Positions 1-5,622 are shown, numbered from the stretch's first letter. The stretch: 6,835 nucleotides of DNA from Pseudonocardiales bacterium (GCA_030840415.1 JAVEEO010000330.1:1-6835), one strand, 5' to 3'. Numbers and translations are program-made. The notes: a model not told the origin generated them from the letters alone.

Positions 1-243
1 CTGGCCTTCGCGGTGCGCTGGCGGGAACTCACGCTCCGCCTGGAGATCGCGGCCGACCAGGTGGGCTATCGCATCGAGGACGGCGCGGACGCCGAGTTGG
101 CCTTCAGCCACCACGGCACCGCCGTGACGCTGCGGGTCGGGGGACGGATCGAGCTGGCCGTCCCACCCCTCGAGGCCGGCACCGAGGCGCCCACCCAGCC
201 GGCCGGCCGGGCACCGGGCGAGGCCTTCCGGTTCGAGCGTTAG
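1..243 (+). CDS. Glycoside hydrolase family 65 protein, C-terminal end (partial)
   Basis: This is the 3' end of a gene whose start lies left of the window; 80 codons are visible, read in frame from base 1 to a TAG stop at 241-243. The residues form a short beta-rich module: LAFAVRWRELTLRLEI, then GYRIEDGADAELAFSHHG, then TAVTLRVGG. This alternation resembles the small C-terminal beta-sandwich domain of GH65 enzymes (maltose, trehalose or kojibiose phosphorylases), which degrade alpha-linked disaccharides in the cytoplasm. The catalytic (alpha/alpha)6 barrel is off-window, so neither activity nor substrate can be assigned. The last 25 or so residues are a Pro/Ala/Gly-rich tail that looks disordered. 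The gene converges with the transporter on the other strand and the two stops overlap by 4 bp. The family call rests on recollected domain pattern only. Confidence 0.65.
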   Translation: MAFAVRWRELTLRLEIAADQVGYRIEDGADAELAFSHHGTAVTLRVGGRIELAVPPLEAGTEAPTQPAGRAPGEAFRFER

Positions 244-1592
244 CCGGCTTCGGCTTCAGCCTCGGTATCGGCGCCGGCCCGCCGGCCGTGGTAGCGGTGT
301 GCCAACGACCCGGCCGTCAGCAGCGCCAGCAGGTAGATCCAGGACGCCAGCCCGAAGCCCAGCGTGACGGTGGCCAGCACCACGGCCACCACGATGCCGA
401 AGGCGCGGGCCCAGCCGGTGTAGAGCCGGGCGTAGGCGAGTGCGCAGAACAGGTAGATCACGAAGAAGTTGCGCCCGGCCAGGCTCAGCATGGTGCCGAG
501 GGAGAACAGGCCGGCGGTCTGCAGCCCGATGACCACCAGGCAGACCGTGACGCAAACCGCGACCGCGCGGCGCGGCGAGGAGCTGCCGGCGTGCACCCGG
601 GCCAGCGGCCGCGGCAACAGCCCGGCGCGGGCGCTGGCCATCACCAGCCGGGAGGCGCCCCAGAACGCCCCCACCAGGTTGGCCGCGATCGCCACGATGC
701 CCAGCACGGTGGTCGCCTGGGCCGCTCCGCTGCCGGCCGCCTGCTCGACCATGTCGCCGACCGGCGCTCCGGACAGCCCCGGGTCGGTGGCCGGCAGCTG
801 GGCCTGCAGGCCGATGGCGAGCAGGATGTACATCGCGGTGACGATCACGAAGCTGAGCACCAGCACCCGCGGGAAGTCACGCTGCGGGTTGCGGTACTCC
901 TCGGTGGTGAAGGAGATCACCTCCCACCCGGTGAAGGCGAAGAACACCGTGCCGACGGTGGCCGCGACCGTGAACAGCTGCGAGGTGTCGGTCGGGACGT
1001 GCACGCTCACCGGCGTCACCGGGTTGCGCAGGGCCAGCAGCGCGGCACAGAGCAGGCCGATGGTCAGCATCAGCGCCAGCGCGGTCTGCAGCCGCCCGGA
1101 CAGCCGGACTCCGATCGCCACCACCACCCCGGCCCCGAGTACCAGCACGGCGGCGGCCGGCCCGGACTTGATCGACAGGTCCAGGGCCCGCACCACGTAG
1201 TTGCCGCCGGTCAGCGCGATGGCGGGGATGCCCAGGCTGAAGGTGCCCAGCATCAGTACCTCGACGGCGGCGGCGGCGGTCCGCCCGAAACCGGCGTGCG
1301 CAAAGCCGGCCACCCCGCCGGCACCGGGATAGCGAGCGCCCAGCCGGGCGAACACGGCCAGCAGCGGGATGGTGACCGCGGCGGCGACTATCCAGGCGAA
1401 AGCGGCGTCGGCGCCGGCCTGCCGATAGGCGATACCCGGCAGTACCAGCGCCCCGCTGCCCACCACCACGGTGATGGCCAGCGCGGTGGCACCCGGCAGT
1501 CCCAGGTGCGCGCTGAGCCGGCCCTGTTCCTGCTGAGTGTTCTCGGCTACGGTCACACCGTTGGCAGGCAGGGCAGGCTCTGGCGCACTCAT
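240..1592 (-). CDS. APC-superfamily amino-acid transporter, YjeH-like (probable exporter)
   Basis: A 450-residue inner-membrane protein with about 12 hydrophobic helices, at roughly 34-54, 62-82, 108-135, 145-163, 168-188, 208-228, 243-265, 295-318, 343-363, 366-388, 395-414 and 415-432. The first helix has the small-residue unwound motif of APC carriers (VVVGSGALVLPG, 42-53). The loop after helix 6 has GWEVISFTTEEYRNPQRDFP (222-241), a standard family signature. The stretch from helix 1 to RYPGAGGVAGFAHAGFG (87-103) resembles E. coli YjeH, a methionine/branched-chain amino-acid exporter, so export is my preferred direction; uptake cannot be excluded. The short acidic tail (ADTEAEAEAG) is unremarkable. 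The ATG at 1590-1592 overlaps the cupin stop as ATGA, and GAGGAG lies 11 nt upstream, so translation is probably coupled. It is the last gene of a three-gene operon. The substrate is unknown, but the context suggests the operon's product or precursor. Confidence 0.88.
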   Translation of the reverse strand: MSAPEPALPANGVTVAENTQQEQGRLSAHLGLPGATALAITVVVGSGALVLPGIAYRQAGADAAFAWIVAAAVTIPLLAVFARLGARYPGAGGVAGFAHAGFGRTAAAAVEVLMLGTFSLGIPAIALTGGNYVVRALDLSIKSGPAAAVLVLGAGVVVAIGVRLSGRLQTALALMLTIGLLCAALLALRNPVTPVSVHVPTDTSQLFTVAATVGTVFFAFTGWEVISFTTEEYRNPQRDFPRVLVLSFVIVTAMYILLAIGLQAQLPATDPGLSGAPVGDMVEQAAGSGAAQATTVLGIVAIAANLVGAFWGASRLVMASARAGLLPRPLARVHAGSSSPRRAVAVCVTVCLVVIGLQTAGLFSLGTMLSLAGRNFFVIYLFCALAYARLYTGWARAFGIVVAVVLATVTLGFGLASWIYLLALLTAGSLAHRYHGRRAGADTEAEAEAG

Positions 1593-1951
1593 TCCGTGGG
1601 GTGCTCCTCAATAGGCAGGAAGGTCGTCACAGCCGTGACGCCGTTCTCCGGAGCGATGATATAAGTGCATCCGTCCGATCCGGCGGTCGAGCCGTGCACG
1701 GTGTCGGCTGGCAGCGCGATCCTCGTCCCGGCGCCGCAGGTGCGCCGCTGCACGGTGTCGCCGTCCAGCCAGAACACCTCCATGCCGCCCTGCAGCACGA
1801 ACAGCGTCTCGTTCAGGCTGTGCCGGTGCCAGTTATGGGTCTTGCCGGCACCGTCGTGCTGGTACTCGAAACTCCCCTGGGCCGGAACGAACTGAGCCAG
1901 CCGCTCGGCCAGCGGCAGCTCGGGCTCGGTGGTGATGGTCGGCGAACCCAT
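1589..1951 (-). CDS. Small single-domain cupin protein
   Basis: A 120-residue cytoplasmic protein with both cupin motifs. Motif 1 is HRHSLNETLFVLQG: H42, H44 and E48, with Gly 7 residues after the Glu. Motif 2 is GTRIALPADTVHG, with P81 and H86. Together they give the classic 3-His/1-Glu metal site, so a metal-dependent enzyme (Fe, Mn, Ni or Zn) is likely rather than a sugar-binding regulator; H39 is a further nearby His. No DNA-binding or second domain is fused. The ATG at 1949-1951 was chosen because an excellent GGAGG (1959-1963) sits 7 nt upstream. The frame stays open further upstream but would overlap the YqcI/YcgG gene and lacks cupin features. It lies 38 nt after that gene and overlaps the transporter ATG by 4 nt. 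The reaction is unknown. Known cupins include dioxygenases, isomerases and the N-N bond-forming domain of SznF, which makes the neighbour suggestive. Confidence 0.88.
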   Translation of the reverse strand: MGSPTITTEPELPLAERLAQFVPAQGSFEYQHDGAGKTHNWHRHSLNETLFVLQGGMEVFWLDGDTVQRRTCGAGTRIALPADTVHGSTAGSDGCTYIIAPENGVTAVTTFLPIEEHPTE

Positions 1952-1958
1952 GGCGATA

Positions 1959-1963
1959 CCTCC
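1959..1963 (-). promoter_or_regulatory. Shine-Dalgarno of the cupin gene
   Basis: The minus strand reads GGAGG 7 nt before the ATG at 1949-1951. It decides the cupin start against the longer open frame that continues upstream into the preceding gene. Confidence 0.75.
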
Positions 1964-1989
1964 AGTGTTGTCGGCGGGCTGCTGATCTG

Positions 1990-2787
1990 TCAGGCGGGGT
2001 CGGCGTCGCCGCCCGAGCGGTCCGGCCGGGCGTGGGTGATCGGGCAACTGGCAGCGGGATCGAGTGGCGCGTTCTCGTCGTCGAGGAAGTACTGGCGCCA
2101 CTCGACGTTGCCAGGGTCGCCGAAGCTGCCCAGCAGCGGGGTCCGGCCCACCGTGTCGTAGTTGTCCAGCCGGCGGCGGATGACCACCCGGGCCTTGTCC
2201 CCGGTCGGAGTACCGGCCTTGAGGTCGTCGAAGACGAACCGCGGCTGGAACGTGACGGTGAAATATCGGGACTGCCGGCTGCGGCGTTCGGAGTGGCGGG
2301 GCGTGTTCGCGACGACGAACAGCGGGGTGGAATTGAAGGAGAATTCCCACGTCGGGTCGGCGGGATTGTCCGATATACCCGGTGGCCATTCACTGGTATC
2401 ACCGGCGTGGAGTTCGGCGAGTAGTGCCCAGAAATGTTGCCGATAATCGTCGAGCGTCTGCACGTCGTCCTCAAAATCAAAAAAGCAGACCAAGGACGTG
2501 CGGGTGCCCAGGCTGCGGGCAATCTGTGTGAATTCTGTTAACGCCGCAGCCAGTGTGCTCACTCTGGACTCGCCGGCCGGGATGAAACTGTACCTGACCG
2601 TACCCTTTCGGACGGCAGTCACACCGAAAATACATGGAAACAGCGCACTATCACTGAGCATCCGCTCGGTGAACGCCGTGGCGGCGTCGTGCCGCCAGCC
2701 ATCGGAAGGAATGTCGTGCGGGTGGTGCAGAAATGTGGTCCGCAGGTCGGAGGTTTCGGGCTGGCTGGTCATGGCATGCGCGTTCAA
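1990..2787 (-). CDS. YqcI/YcgG-family protein (GntA-like, possible haem-dependent N-hydroxylase)
   Basis: A 265-residue soluble protein carrying the family landmarks in order: LFPCIFGV (49-56), the TSLVCFFDF strand (97-105), FWALLAEL (119-126), WEFSFNSTPLFVVANTPRH (147-165), RRSR (168-171), FQPRFVF (180-186) and EWRQYFLDDEN (229-239). Length is about normal for the family. From memory, characterised members of this family (Pfam YqcI_YcgG) include haem-dependent N-hydroxylases of guanidine groups, such as GntA of guanitoxin biosynthesis and related arginine hydroxylases; the substrate here cannot be read from sequence. The start is probably TTG at 2785-2787, because GGGAG (2798-2802) lies 10 nt upstream. 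The in-frame ATG at 2770-2772 would be 25 nt away from it and has no site of its own. This is the first gene of an operon with cupin and transporter. Its 5' half is clearly poorer in G+C than neighbouring genes (about 56% by hand count over 2461-2640), compatible with acquisition by transfer. Confidence 0.85.
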   Translation of the reverse strand: MNAHAMTSQPETSDLRTTFLHHPHDIPSDGWRHDAATAFTERMLSDSALFPCIFGVTAVRKGTVRYSFIPAGESRVSTLAAALTEFTQIARSLGTRTSLVCFFDFEDDVQTLDDYRQHFWALLAELHAGDTSEWPPGISDNPADPTWEFSFNSTPLFVVANTPRHSERRSRQSRYFTVTFQPRFVFDDLKAGTPTGDKARVVIRRRLDNYDTVGRTPLLGSFGDPGNVEWRQYFLDDENAPLDPAASCPITHARPDRSGGDADPA

Positions 2788-2797
2788 TGCGAGAAAA

Positions 2798-2802
2798 CTC
2801 CC
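2798..2802 (-). promoter_or_regulatory. Shine-Dalgarno supporting a TTG start
   Basis: GGGAG on the minus strand is 10 nt before the TTG at 2785-2787 and 25 nt before the first in-frame ATG (2770-2772). It therefore favours the TTG as the initiation codon of the YqcI/YcgG-family gene. Confidence 0.45.
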
Positions 2803-2811
2803 GGTGTCAGT

Positions 2812-2872
2812 ATCTCGGCACGGTAGCTGCGGGCGCGATCAGGAAACGTATGCATGAAGTTATAGCCGAGAT
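2812..2872. repeat. Inverted 8-bp repeat flanking the proximal transcription start
   Basis: ATCTCGGC (2812-2819) and its exact reverse complement GCCGAGAT (2865-2872) are 45 bp apart. They bracket the predicted start of transcription of the minus-strand operon. A further half copy, CTCGG, lies at 2878-2882. The arrangement suggests multiple operator half-sites or a structured leader. No regulator gene lies in the window. Confidence 0.35.
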
Positions 2873-2886
2873 GCCCGCTCGGTCAT
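2859..2886 (-). promoter_or_regulatory. Candidate proximal promoter of the YqcI-cupin-transporter operon
   Basis: On the minus strand, ATGACC (2881-2886) is followed after 16 nt by TATAAC (2859-2864). These match 4/6 and 5/6 of the TTGACA and TATAAT consensus. Transcription would begin near 2852 and give a leader of about 65 nt. The spacer holds an inverted repeat, CCGAG (2866-2870) and CTCGG (2878-2882), a reasonable position for a repressor operator. Confidence 0.4.
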
Positions 2887-2931
2887 GTTATTAGCTAGGC
2901 GAATTCGGTACGAGGACGTCATTCGCGCTGA

Positions 2932-2960
2932 AGTATGGCCCACCGTGCGAGGGAAGTAAA
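2932..2960 (-). promoter_or_regulatory. Candidate distal promoter of the YqcI-cupin-transporter operon
   Basis: On the minus strand, TTTACT (2955-2960) is followed after exactly 17 nt by CATACT (2932-2937), each matching 4/6 of the consensus. It lies in a locally AT-richer stretch and could serve instead of, or together with, the proximal candidate. Confidence 0.3.
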
Positions 2961-3041
2961 GCTTATACGACCCTGGGCGTGACTGCGCCTATGTCTGCCT
3001 CGCCGGCGACGCCGTGACAGATTTGTCCGGATCAAGCCAAA

Positions 3042-3047
3042 TAGGAT
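3042..3047 (+). promoter_or_regulatory. Possible -10 element for the dehydrogenase
   Basis: TAGGAT fits the loose actinobacterial TANNNT pattern, but no good -35 is seen at 16-18 nt. If used, it would give a GC-rich leader of about 165 nt. TACGGT at 3169-3174 is an alternative that would give a leader of about 40 nt. Both are weak calls. Confidence 0.2.
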
Positions 3048-3219
3048 GGTAGCGCTCCATACGGTGTGATCGCGGTTCGCGGGCCAGGCGCCCGGTGGAG
3101 CTGCGCGACCGGCGGGCGCTGCCTCGCGGCGCCCGGTCGGCCCCTGGTGCCCCGGCTCCCGGGCGCACTACGGTGGGTTCCTCTCGTCGCCCAGGCCCGA
3201 CCACCGAACGGGAGGATGC

Positions 3220-4152
3220 ATGACGTCTCGCCCCCAGGCGCAGCGCGCCGGAACCGAAAACCCCGGGCCGCCGGCCCGGACCGTCGCGGTGCTGGGTACC
3301 GGCACCATGGGAGCCGGCATGGCGCGGTCGTTGCTGCGCAACGGCTTCGCGGTGCGCGCCTGGAACCGCACCCCTAGCAGGGCGCAGCCGCTGGCCGCGG
3401 ACGGCGCCGCGGTCACCGGCTCGCCGGCCGAGGCGGTGACCGGCGCCGACGTGGTGATCACCATGGTCTACGACGGCGAGGCAGTACTGCAGGTGATGAC
3501 CGAGGCGGCTGCGGCCTGCTCGCCGGCGGCGGTCTGGCTCCAGTCGGCCACCATCGGCCTGGCCGCCACCGCACAGGCCACCGCGCTGGCCGAGGCCGCC
3601 GCGCTGCCGATGCTCGACGCGCCCGCGCTGGGCACCAGGGAGCCTGCCGAGCAGGGAAAGCTGGTGATGCTCATCGGTGGCCCGCGTTCATTGCAGTCGC
3701 GGGTGCAGCCGGTGCTGGACGCGATGAGCACCCGCACGGTGTGGGCCGGCGACCTGCCCGGGCAGGGCATGGCGCTGAAGCTGGCTTGCAATGCCTGGAT
3801 CGCCAGTATCACGGCGGCCACGGCACAGTCGCTGACGCTGGCCTCGGGGTTGGCGGTCGATCCGCAACTGTTCCTGGAGGCCATCTCGGGCGGCCCGTCC
3901 GACTGCGCCTACGCCCACCACAAGGGCGCCCAGATGCTGGCCGGTGACTTCACCCCGTCGTTCGGGCTGGACGGCGCGAGCAAGGACGTGCAGCTGATCA
4001 CCGAGGCTGCCGCCCGGGCCGGCGCCGACACCACGCTGCTGGCCGCCCTCGGCGAGCTCTACCGTGCGGCCAGTGCCCAGGGCTACGGCAAGCAGGACAT
4101 CGCGGCGGTGATCCGCGCCTTCGACCGCGGTCTGGTCGGCGGCCCGAGCTGA
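3220..4152 (+). CDS. NAD(P)-dependent beta-hydroxyacid dehydrogenase-family oxidoreductase
   Basis: A 310-residue protein of the 3-hydroxyisobutyrate/6-phosphogluconate dehydrogenase superfamily, of normal length. After about 20 disordered residues comes a Rossmann domain with VLGTGTMGAGMA (24-35). WNRT (48-51) follows the second strand, and its Arg suggests NADP(H) preference. The all-helical domain holds GMALKLACN (183-191) with catalytic K187 and N191, and KD at 255-256, so the enzyme appears active. The substrate-binding segment reads LDAPALGTREPAEQGKL (132-148) where classical 3-hydroxyisobutyrate dehydrogenases have DAPVSGG, so the substrate probably differs. The retained Lys argues against an imine reductase. 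GGAGG (3211-3215) precedes the ATG by 4 nt, a short spacing, but no other in-frame start is better. It is transcribed divergently from the YqcI operon, so co-regulation is possible but unproven. Confidence 0.88.
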   Translation: MTSRPQAQRAGTENPGPPARTVAVLGTGTMGAGMARSLLRNGFAVRAWNRTPSRAQPLAADGAAVTGSPAEAVTGADVVITMVYDGEAVLQVMTEAAAACSPAAVWLQSATIGLAATAQATALAEAAALPMLDAPALGTREPAEQGKLVMLIGGPRSLQSRVQPVLDAMSTRTVWAGDLPGQGMALKLACNAWIASITAATAQSLTLASGLAVDPQLFLEAISGGPSDCAYAHHKGAQMLAGDFTPSFGLDGASKDVQLITEAAARAGADTTLLAALGELYRAASAQGYGKQDIAAVIRAFDRGLVGGPS

Positions 4153-4167
4153 CGGCGGCGTCAGGCA

Positions 4168-4207
4168 GTGCCGTCTGGTGCCGATTGGTGCCGTCTGGTG
4201 CCGTCTG
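4168..4207 (+). repeat. Four tandem copies of a 10-bp unit (GTGCCGTCTG)
   Basis: Units lie at 4168-4177, 4178-4187, 4188-4197 and 4198-4207. Units 1, 3 and 4 are identical; unit 2 reads GTGCCGATTG, two differences. The block lies just after the dehydrogenase stop, following a small hairpin (TGACG 4150-4154, loop GCGG, CGTCA 4159-4163), and before the small acidic gene. The 10-bp period places every copy on the same face of the helix. It could be a regulatory array or a slippage product. Confidence 0.85.
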
Positions 4208-4287
4208 AGGACCCGGCGACCAGAATGAACTGCAGGAACGGCGCCCGGATGGTGTTCGGGCCCGCAGAACCGAGGAAGGGAGCTGAC

Positions 4288-4482
4288 GTGCCCGATCAGG
4301 AGTTCGGCATCGAAGTACCGGAGGCGGACCGATTGGAGCAGTTGCGGGAGGCGGGACCCGCCCACCCGGCAGAGGACGGTGGCCAGGACCAGCCGGCACT
4401 CGTCGATGCCGGCACCGCCAACCCTGCCGACGTGCTCGAGCAGCACATCGAGATCCCGGCCGATGAGGAAGAGGACCGGTAG
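4288..4482 (+). CDS. Small acidic hypothetical protein
   Basis: A 64-residue strongly acidic, hydrophilic protein without a signal peptide, membrane segment or cysteine. It begins at GTG 4288-4290, chosen because GGGAG (4278-4282) is 5 nt upstream; the frame is open further left, but that part is built from the 10-bp repeats and looks non-coding. It contains two related segments, VPEADRLEQ (residues 10-18) and NPADVLEQHIEIPADEEEDR at the C-terminus. That gives a repeated ADxLEQ motif, with a Glu/Asp-rich end. I recall similar short proteins with (A)DVxEQ...VP motifs in many actinobacteria, all of unknown function; this is memory, not a search. It follows the dehydrogenase by 135 nt and converges with the MDR reductase, 12 nt between stops. 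It is probably cytoplasmic and largely disordered. Confidence 0.7.
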   Translation: MPDQEFGIEVPEADRLEQLREAGPAHPAEDGGQDQPALVDAGTANPADVLEQHIEIPADEEEDR

Positions 4483-4494
4483 GGCACCGCCCCG

Positions 4495-5409
4495 TCATCC
4501 GATCCGCAGCACGACCTTGCCCAGCGGGTGCCCGGACTCGACCGCGGCGATGGCCGCCGGCGCCTGCTCGAACTTCACGATGCTGACGTGCGGGTCCAGT
4601 ACCCCCTCGGCCGCCAGTCGGGCCACCTCGGCGAGCACCCTGGTGCCCCGGTCGCGGCGAATCATCGCGCCGCCGAAGCGGGCGACGTCCGGACTGGCCG
4701 CGCTGATCAGCCTGGCCGGGTCGGTCACCATGCCTGCCACGGCCGCCAGTGCCGGCTTGCCGACCAGGTCGAAGATCGCGTCCACCCCGTCGGGCAGCAC
4801 CTGGCGCAGCCGCTCGGCCTCGCCGTCGCCGTACGGGATCAGCGTCGCACCCAGCGACTCGACCAGATCCCGCTTGGCCTCGCTGGCGGTGCCGAACACC
4901 CGGACGCCGGCGTGCCGGGCAAGCTGGGCGGCTGCCACCCCGACCCCGCCGCCGATGCCGGTGATCAGCAGGCTCTGCCCGCCGGTCAGGCCCAACTGGG
5001 TGAGCCCGTCGTAGGCGGTGGCAGCGGCCACCGGCAGTGCGGCGGCCTCGACGAAGCCGATCCCGGCCGGCTTGGCCACCACTGAGTCGCCGGTGACGAC
5101 GGTGTACTCCGAGAACGCTCCATGGCCGGGCGCCGGCCAGCCGAGCACCTCGTCCCCGAGGGAGAATCCCTCGACCCCGGCGCCGAGTTCGGCGACGACA
5201 CCGGCCACCTCGCTGCCGAACTCGGAGGGCAGCTGCCGGCTCTGGAACCCCTTGAACATGCCGCTGCGAACCTTGTGATCCACCGGGTTCACCCCGGCGG
5301 CCCGCACCTGGACGAGGATCTCACCGGGCCCCGGTCGGGGCCGGTCCACCTCGGCGAACTCCTGGGTGTCGGGACCGCCATAGTCCCGGAACCGAAAGAC
5401 CTTGGGCAC
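4495..5409 (-). CDS. Zinc-free MDR-family NADP-dependent oxidoreductase (quinone reductase-like)
   Basis: A 304-residue medium-chain dehydrogenase/reductase. The N-terminal GroES-like domain shows AAGVNPVDHKVRSG (37-50) and FGSEVAGVV (64-72). The Rossmann domain shows GIGGGVGVAAAQLARHAG (151-168), and the C-terminus has the usual GHPLGKVVLRIG. The Cys/His ligands of zinc alcohol dehydrogenases and the structural-zinc cysteines are absent, placing it with quinone oxidoreductases and enone reductases that transfer hydride from NADPH to quinones or activated double bonds. The start is taken as GTG 5407-5409, with AAAGG (5418-5422) 8 nt upstream. Another GTG three codons earlier (5416-5418) overlaps that site and is less likely. 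The open frame continues far upstream, but that part is low-complexity Arg/Gly sequence. It is monocistronic and divergent from the di-iron oxidase. The physiological substrate cannot be told. Confidence 0.9.
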   Translation of the reverse strand: MPKVFRFRDYGGPDTQEFAEVDRPRPGPGEILVQVRAAGVNPVDHKVRSGMFKGFQSRQLPSEFGSEVAGVVAELGAGVEGFSLGDEVLGWPAPGHGAFSEYTVVTGDSVVAKPAGIGFVEAAALPVAAATAYDGLTQLGLTGGQSLLITGIGGGVGVAAAQLARHAGVRVFGTASEAKRDLVESLGATLIPYGDGEAERLRQVLPDGVDAIFDLVGKPALAAVAGMVTDPARLISAASPDVARFGGAMIRRDRGTRVLAEVARLAAEGVLDPHVSIVKFEQAPAAIAAVESGHPLGKVVLRIG

Positions 5410-5502
5410 GAGTGGCACCTTTCGACAGCGACGGTGTTGCGGACTGCAGGGCGCAACCGGCTGCCGGGCCGGAAATATTCCACCGCCGCCACCACCGGTT
5501 CC

Positions 5503-5554
5503 GACACCTCGGCCGGGTCGGCTGCAGACACCTCGGGCGGTTCGCGCGGTGTCT
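5503..5554. repeat. GACACCTCGG direct repeat plus inverted GGTGTCT copy
   Basis: GACACCTCGG occurs at 5503-5512 and 5527-5536, 24 bp start to start. AGACACC (5526-5532) is also matched by its exact reverse complement GGTGTCT at 5548-5554 across 15 bp. Three copies of one half-site in about 50 bp upstream of two divergent genes look like binding sites for a dimeric regulator. Confidence 0.4.
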
Positions 5555-5616
5555 AGTGCGTCTGGACGTTCTGTCTGGCTGGAGGCCGTCGCGCGTTCCG
5601 GCCCGCGCCGCTGGGC

Positions 5617-5622
5617 TAGCAT
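5617..5622 (+). promoter_or_regulatory. Possible -10 element for the di-iron oxidase
   Basis: TAGCAT in the context GGCTAGCATG matches the actinobacterial TANNNT pattern. No clear -35 is seen. Transcription from here would give a leader of about 150 nt containing the hairpins and the short open frame. Confidence 0.3.

Larger units (their letters stand above)
2788..3219. other. Divergent intergenic region between the YqcI operon and the dehydrogenase
   Basis: 432 bp without a convincing gene. The left part (about 2820-2965) is AT-rich for this genome and holds the candidate promoters of the minus-strand operon. The right part (3060-3219) returns to high G+C and contains a direct repeat of GGCGCCCGGT at 3087-3096 and 3128-3137. 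There is also an 8-bp inverted repeat, GCGCCCGG (3129-3136) with CCGGGCGC (3159-3166), that could fold in the dehydrogenase leader. Open frames here lack family resemblance and ribosome sites. Confidence 0.6.

Noticed and set aside
288..1664. Long plus-strand open frame opposite the transporter
   Set aside because: It is antisense to a gene with clear membrane helices and APC motifs. Its translation is a Gln/His/Gly/Arg-rich low-complexity product typical of the wrong strand in high-GC DNA.
1952..2389. N-terminal extension of the cupin gene
   Set aside because: The open frame runs back into the YqcI/YcgG gene in another frame, is Arg/Pro-rich and has no domain. The GGAGG at 1959-1963 fixes the start at 1951.
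4150..4163. Intrinsic terminator after the dehydrogenase
   Set aside because: The 5-bp hairpin overlaps the stop codon, is too short and is not followed by a T run.
4168..4287. Longer form of the small acidic protein starting in the repeat array
   Set aside because: The first 40 residues would be encoded by the 10-bp repeats and spacer and differ in composition from the acidic part. The GTG at 4288 has a good ribosome site.
3688..4446. Minus-strand open frame across the dehydrogenase end and small gene
   Set aside because: It is antisense to conserved K187/N191 dehydrogenase sequence, has His/Arg/Gly-rich composition and no ribosome site worth noting.
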